In this document: piece after piece, positions 6,668 through 9,079 of the stretch
Numbering within the stretch: position 1 is the first letter of the stretch
Layout of the letters: each line of letters begins with the position of its first letter
Assembly: GCA_031976395.1 (NCBI GenBank)
Contig: DALYLJ010000134.1
Span: forward strand, 1-9,079
DNA length: 9,079 nt
Origin: UBA11164 sp002420085
GTDB lineage: Bacteria; Pseudomonadota; Gammaproteobacteria; Xanthomonadales; Xanthomonadaceae
Reading direction: 5' to 3'
Translations under genes and position numbers: made by a program
The notes under the pieces: model-generated
What the model was told of the DNA's origin: nothing
What the model saw: only the letters and a program-made list of their open reading frames with translations
The model's database searches: none

Positions 6668-6714
6668 TTATCCACACAGCCTGTGGACAAGCCTTGGGGA
6701 GGGCCTGTGGAGAA
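6668..6714. promoter_or_regulatory. cluster of three DnaA-box-like nonamers
   Basis: TTATCCACA (6668-6676, plus strand) is the perfect high-affinity DnaA box. Five bases on, TGTGGACAA (6682-6690) reads TTGTCCACA on the minus strand, and after 15 more bases TGTGGAGAA (6706-6714) reads TTCTCCACA on the minus strand. Each of the latter differs from the first at position three only. The last two boxes lie in a near-exact 12-base direct repeat, GCCTGTGGACAA (6679-6690) and GCCTGTGGAGAA (6703-6714), 24 bases apart. The first and second boxes face each other over the odd palindrome CACAG-C-CTGTG (6675-6685). DnaA binding is inferred from the consensus. There is no dnaA, dnaN or AT-rich unwinding stretch, so this is more like a titration, regulatory or reactivation site than an origin. 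It lies in the 288-base gap between the convergent alkB and folP genes. Confidence 0.5.
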
Positions 6715-6747
6715 CCCGGCGAAACCCTTGCCGGACAAGGCACACCG

Positions 6748-6763
6748 GGATTCTGTCGAATCC
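6748..6763. repeat. short palindrome GGATTC-tgtc-GAATCC
   Basis: GGATTC (6748-6753) and GAATCC (6758-6763) are perfect 6-bp arms around four bases, in the non-coding gap between alkB and folP, about 85 bases past the folP stop on the minus strand. Just before it CCTTG (6726-6730) and CAAGG (6736-6740) form another 5-bp inverted repeat. Neither has a T-run. They could be hairpins at transcript ends or a protein-binding site; nothing in the sequence decides. Confidence 0.25.
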
Positions 6764-6820
6764 GTGACCAGGTGTTGATCGCAGGTCGGCGGCAGCCGGG
6801 CGGCGGACTGTCTACCGGTT

Positions 6821-6840
6821 CAGTCGTACTCAGCCGACTG
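6821..6840 (-). terminator. hairpin just after folP, terminator-like
   Basis: On the minus strand, 7 bases past the folP stop, CAGTCG (6840-6835) pairs with CGACTG (6826-6821) around an eight-base loop. An alternative partner CAGTC at 6810-6806 could compete for the same arm. No T-run follows, so it is at best a weak or Rho-assisted terminator, or a 3'-end stabilising hairpin. Confidence 0.3.
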
Positions 6841-6847
6841 GCTCCGC

Positions 6848-7753
6848 TCAGTCCTCATCCGGCCAGCGCGGACCGGTCGATTTCGGCTCCGACCTGGGCT
6901 GCGCCAGGGCGGTCACCGCCGACCAGACGCGGAGCGCATCGACGGTCGCCGCGACATCGTGGACACGCACCACGGCGGCGCCGTTCTGCACCGCGATCAG
7001 GGCTGCTGCCAGCGAGCCGGCCTGGCGCTGATCGGCGCGTTCGCGGCCGGTCAGTTCGCCAATGCTGCGCTTGCGCGACAGACCGGCCAGCACCGGCACG
7101 CCCAGTTCGGTCAGACGGCGCAACTGTGCCAGCAGGGCCAGGTTGTGGTCGAGCGTCTTGCCGAAGCCGAAACCGGGATCGACCAGGATGCGTCGCCGGT
7201 CGATGCCGGCCATCTCGCAGGCGAACATGCGCTGGGCAAGGAAGCTGCGCACCTCGGAGACCACATCGTCGTAGTGCGGCGATATCTGCATGCTGCCGGG
7301 CTCGCCCTGCATGTGCATCAGCACCACCGGGACGGCCAGTTCAGCGGCGGCATCGAGCGCACCTGCTGTCGTCAGGGCGCGGACATCATTGATCAGGCCG
7401 GCACCTGCCGCGACCGCCGCACGCATCACGTCCGGTTTGCTGGTGTCGATCGAGATCGGGATGGCGACCCGGGTCGCCAAGGCTTCGATCACCGGAATGG
7501 TGCGTGCCAGTTCCTCATCCAACGCGACCGGCGGCGCTCCCGGCCGGGTCGATTCGCCGCCGATGTCGAGAATATCGGCCCCCTCTTCCGCCAGACGCAG
7601 GCCATGGGCCACGGCAGCATCGACGCCGGCATGCGCGCCACCATCGGAAAACGAATCCGGGGTGACGTTGAGGATCGCCATCACCCGTGGCCGATCCAGC
7701 AACAGGCGCCGGCCGGCGCAGTCGAGGCTCGGGATGACCGGCTCGAACATCAT
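6848..7753 (-). CDS. folP: FolP, dihydropteroate synthase
   Basis: FolP condenses 6-hydroxymethyl-7,8-dihydropterin pyrophosphate with p-aminobenzoate to give dihydropteroate in folate synthesis, and is the target of sulfonamides. The 301-residue product is a full TIM-barrel DHPS. It has MAILNVTPDSFSDGG (25-39), LDIGGESTRPGA (62-73), SIDTSKP (101-107), INDVRAL (121-127), VVLMHMQGEPGSMQ (143-156), VDPGFGFGK (191-199), LSRKRSIG (225-232) and RVHDV (263-267). These include the pterin-pocket residues D103, N122, D192 and K199 and the conserved SRK and RxH. The loop residues look like the sulfonamide-sensitive type, which is only an impression. Two adjacent ATGs (7753 and 7750) could start it; there is no clear Shine-Dalgarno. 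It follows ftsH by 75 bases, the same order as ftsH-folP in E. coli, where glmM comes next; here glmM is missing and alkB faces it. Confidence 0.97.
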   Translation of the reverse strand: MMFEPVIPSLDCAGRRLLLDRPRVMAILNVTPDSFSDGGAHAGVDAAVAHGLRLAEEGADILDIGGESTRPGAPPVALDEELARTIPVIEALATRVAIPISIDTSKPDVMRAAVAAGAGLINDVRALTTAGALDAAAELAVPVVLMHMQGEPGSMQISPHYDDVVSEVRSFLAQRMFACEMAGIDRRRILVDPGFGFGKTLDHNLALLAQLRRLTELGVPVLAGLSRKRSIGELTGRERADQRQAGSLAAALIAVQNGAAVVRVHDVAATVDALRVWSAVTALAQPRSEPKSTGPRWPDED

Positions 7754-7785
7754 CGTGGCGCCGGACGGCCGCCGGTGATGGTCAG

Positions 7786-7824
7786 GCCGGGCCAGCGGAA
7801 CACGGATGCCGACATCGGCCCGGC
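7786..7824 (-). repeat. GC-rich inverted repeat between ftsH and folP
   Basis: GCCGGGCC (7786-7793) and GGCCCGGC (7817-7824) are perfect 8-bp arms around a 23-base spacer. The spacer holds a smaller stem GATG-ccga-CATC (7805-7816). On the minus strand the structure starts 4 bases after the ftsH stop and ends about 33 bases before the folP ATG. It has no following T-run, so it is more likely an attenuating, processing or mRNA-stabilising hairpin than a full terminator. It could set folP expression below that of ftsH; this is inference. Confidence 0.35.
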
Positions 7825-7828
7825 GTGA

Positions 7829-9079
<1,251 letters not shown>

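Noticed and set aside
6668..6714. A replication origin at the DnaA-box cluster
   Set aside because: There is no AT-rich unwinding region, no dnaA, dnaN, rpmH or gidA neighbour, and only three boxes; a binding cluster is the most that can be said.

Overview
The window is a high-GC bacterial chromosome segment that looks gammaproteobacterial. The main reason is the gene order miaA-hfq-hflX-hflK-hflC-DUF2065, all on the minus strand, which is the classical gammaproteobacterial hfq superoperon. FtsH, FolP, MiaA, Hfq and HflX also resemble their E. coli counterparts closely over their conserved motifs. GC-rich codon third positions leave long empty reading frames opposite almost every gene; I treat these as shadows. 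A hydrocarbon-using member of the Xanthomonadales/Nevskiales type would fit, but that placement is inference.

Layout from the right end: ftsH (minus, 5' end cut off by the window) is followed by folP (minus). A convergent non-coding stretch of 288 bases follows (6560-6847). It holds several inverted repeats and a tight cluster of three DnaA-box-like nonamers. alkB (plus), an alkane 1-monooxygenase, is the only plus-strand gene. It diverges from miaA (minus) across a short control region. Then come hfq with a structured leader, hflX, a candidate 76-codon gene whose start overlaps the hflX stop, hflK, hflC and a small DUF2065 membrane protein. The first 31 bases are too short to assign.

How the genes fit together: FtsH is the membrane AAA+ zinc protease, and HflK and HflC are the SPFH proteins that assemble around it in the inner membrane, so this window holds both the protease and its membrane partners. 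MiaA modifies A37 of UNN-reading tRNAs, Hfq is the small-RNA chaperone and HflX is a ribosome-splitting GTPase, so the minus-strand block is largely post-transcriptional and protein quality control. FolP makes dihydropteroate for folate. AlkB is metabolically unrelated and its electron partners (rubredoxin, rubredoxin reductase) are not in the window.

I see no CRISPR array, IS element, rRNA, tRNA or clear new defence system. The observations most worth a second look are the DnaA-box cluster between alkB and folP, the small ORF between hflX and hflK with a hairpin over the hflK ribosome-binding site, the structured hfq leader, and the placement of alkB between two housekeeping blocks.
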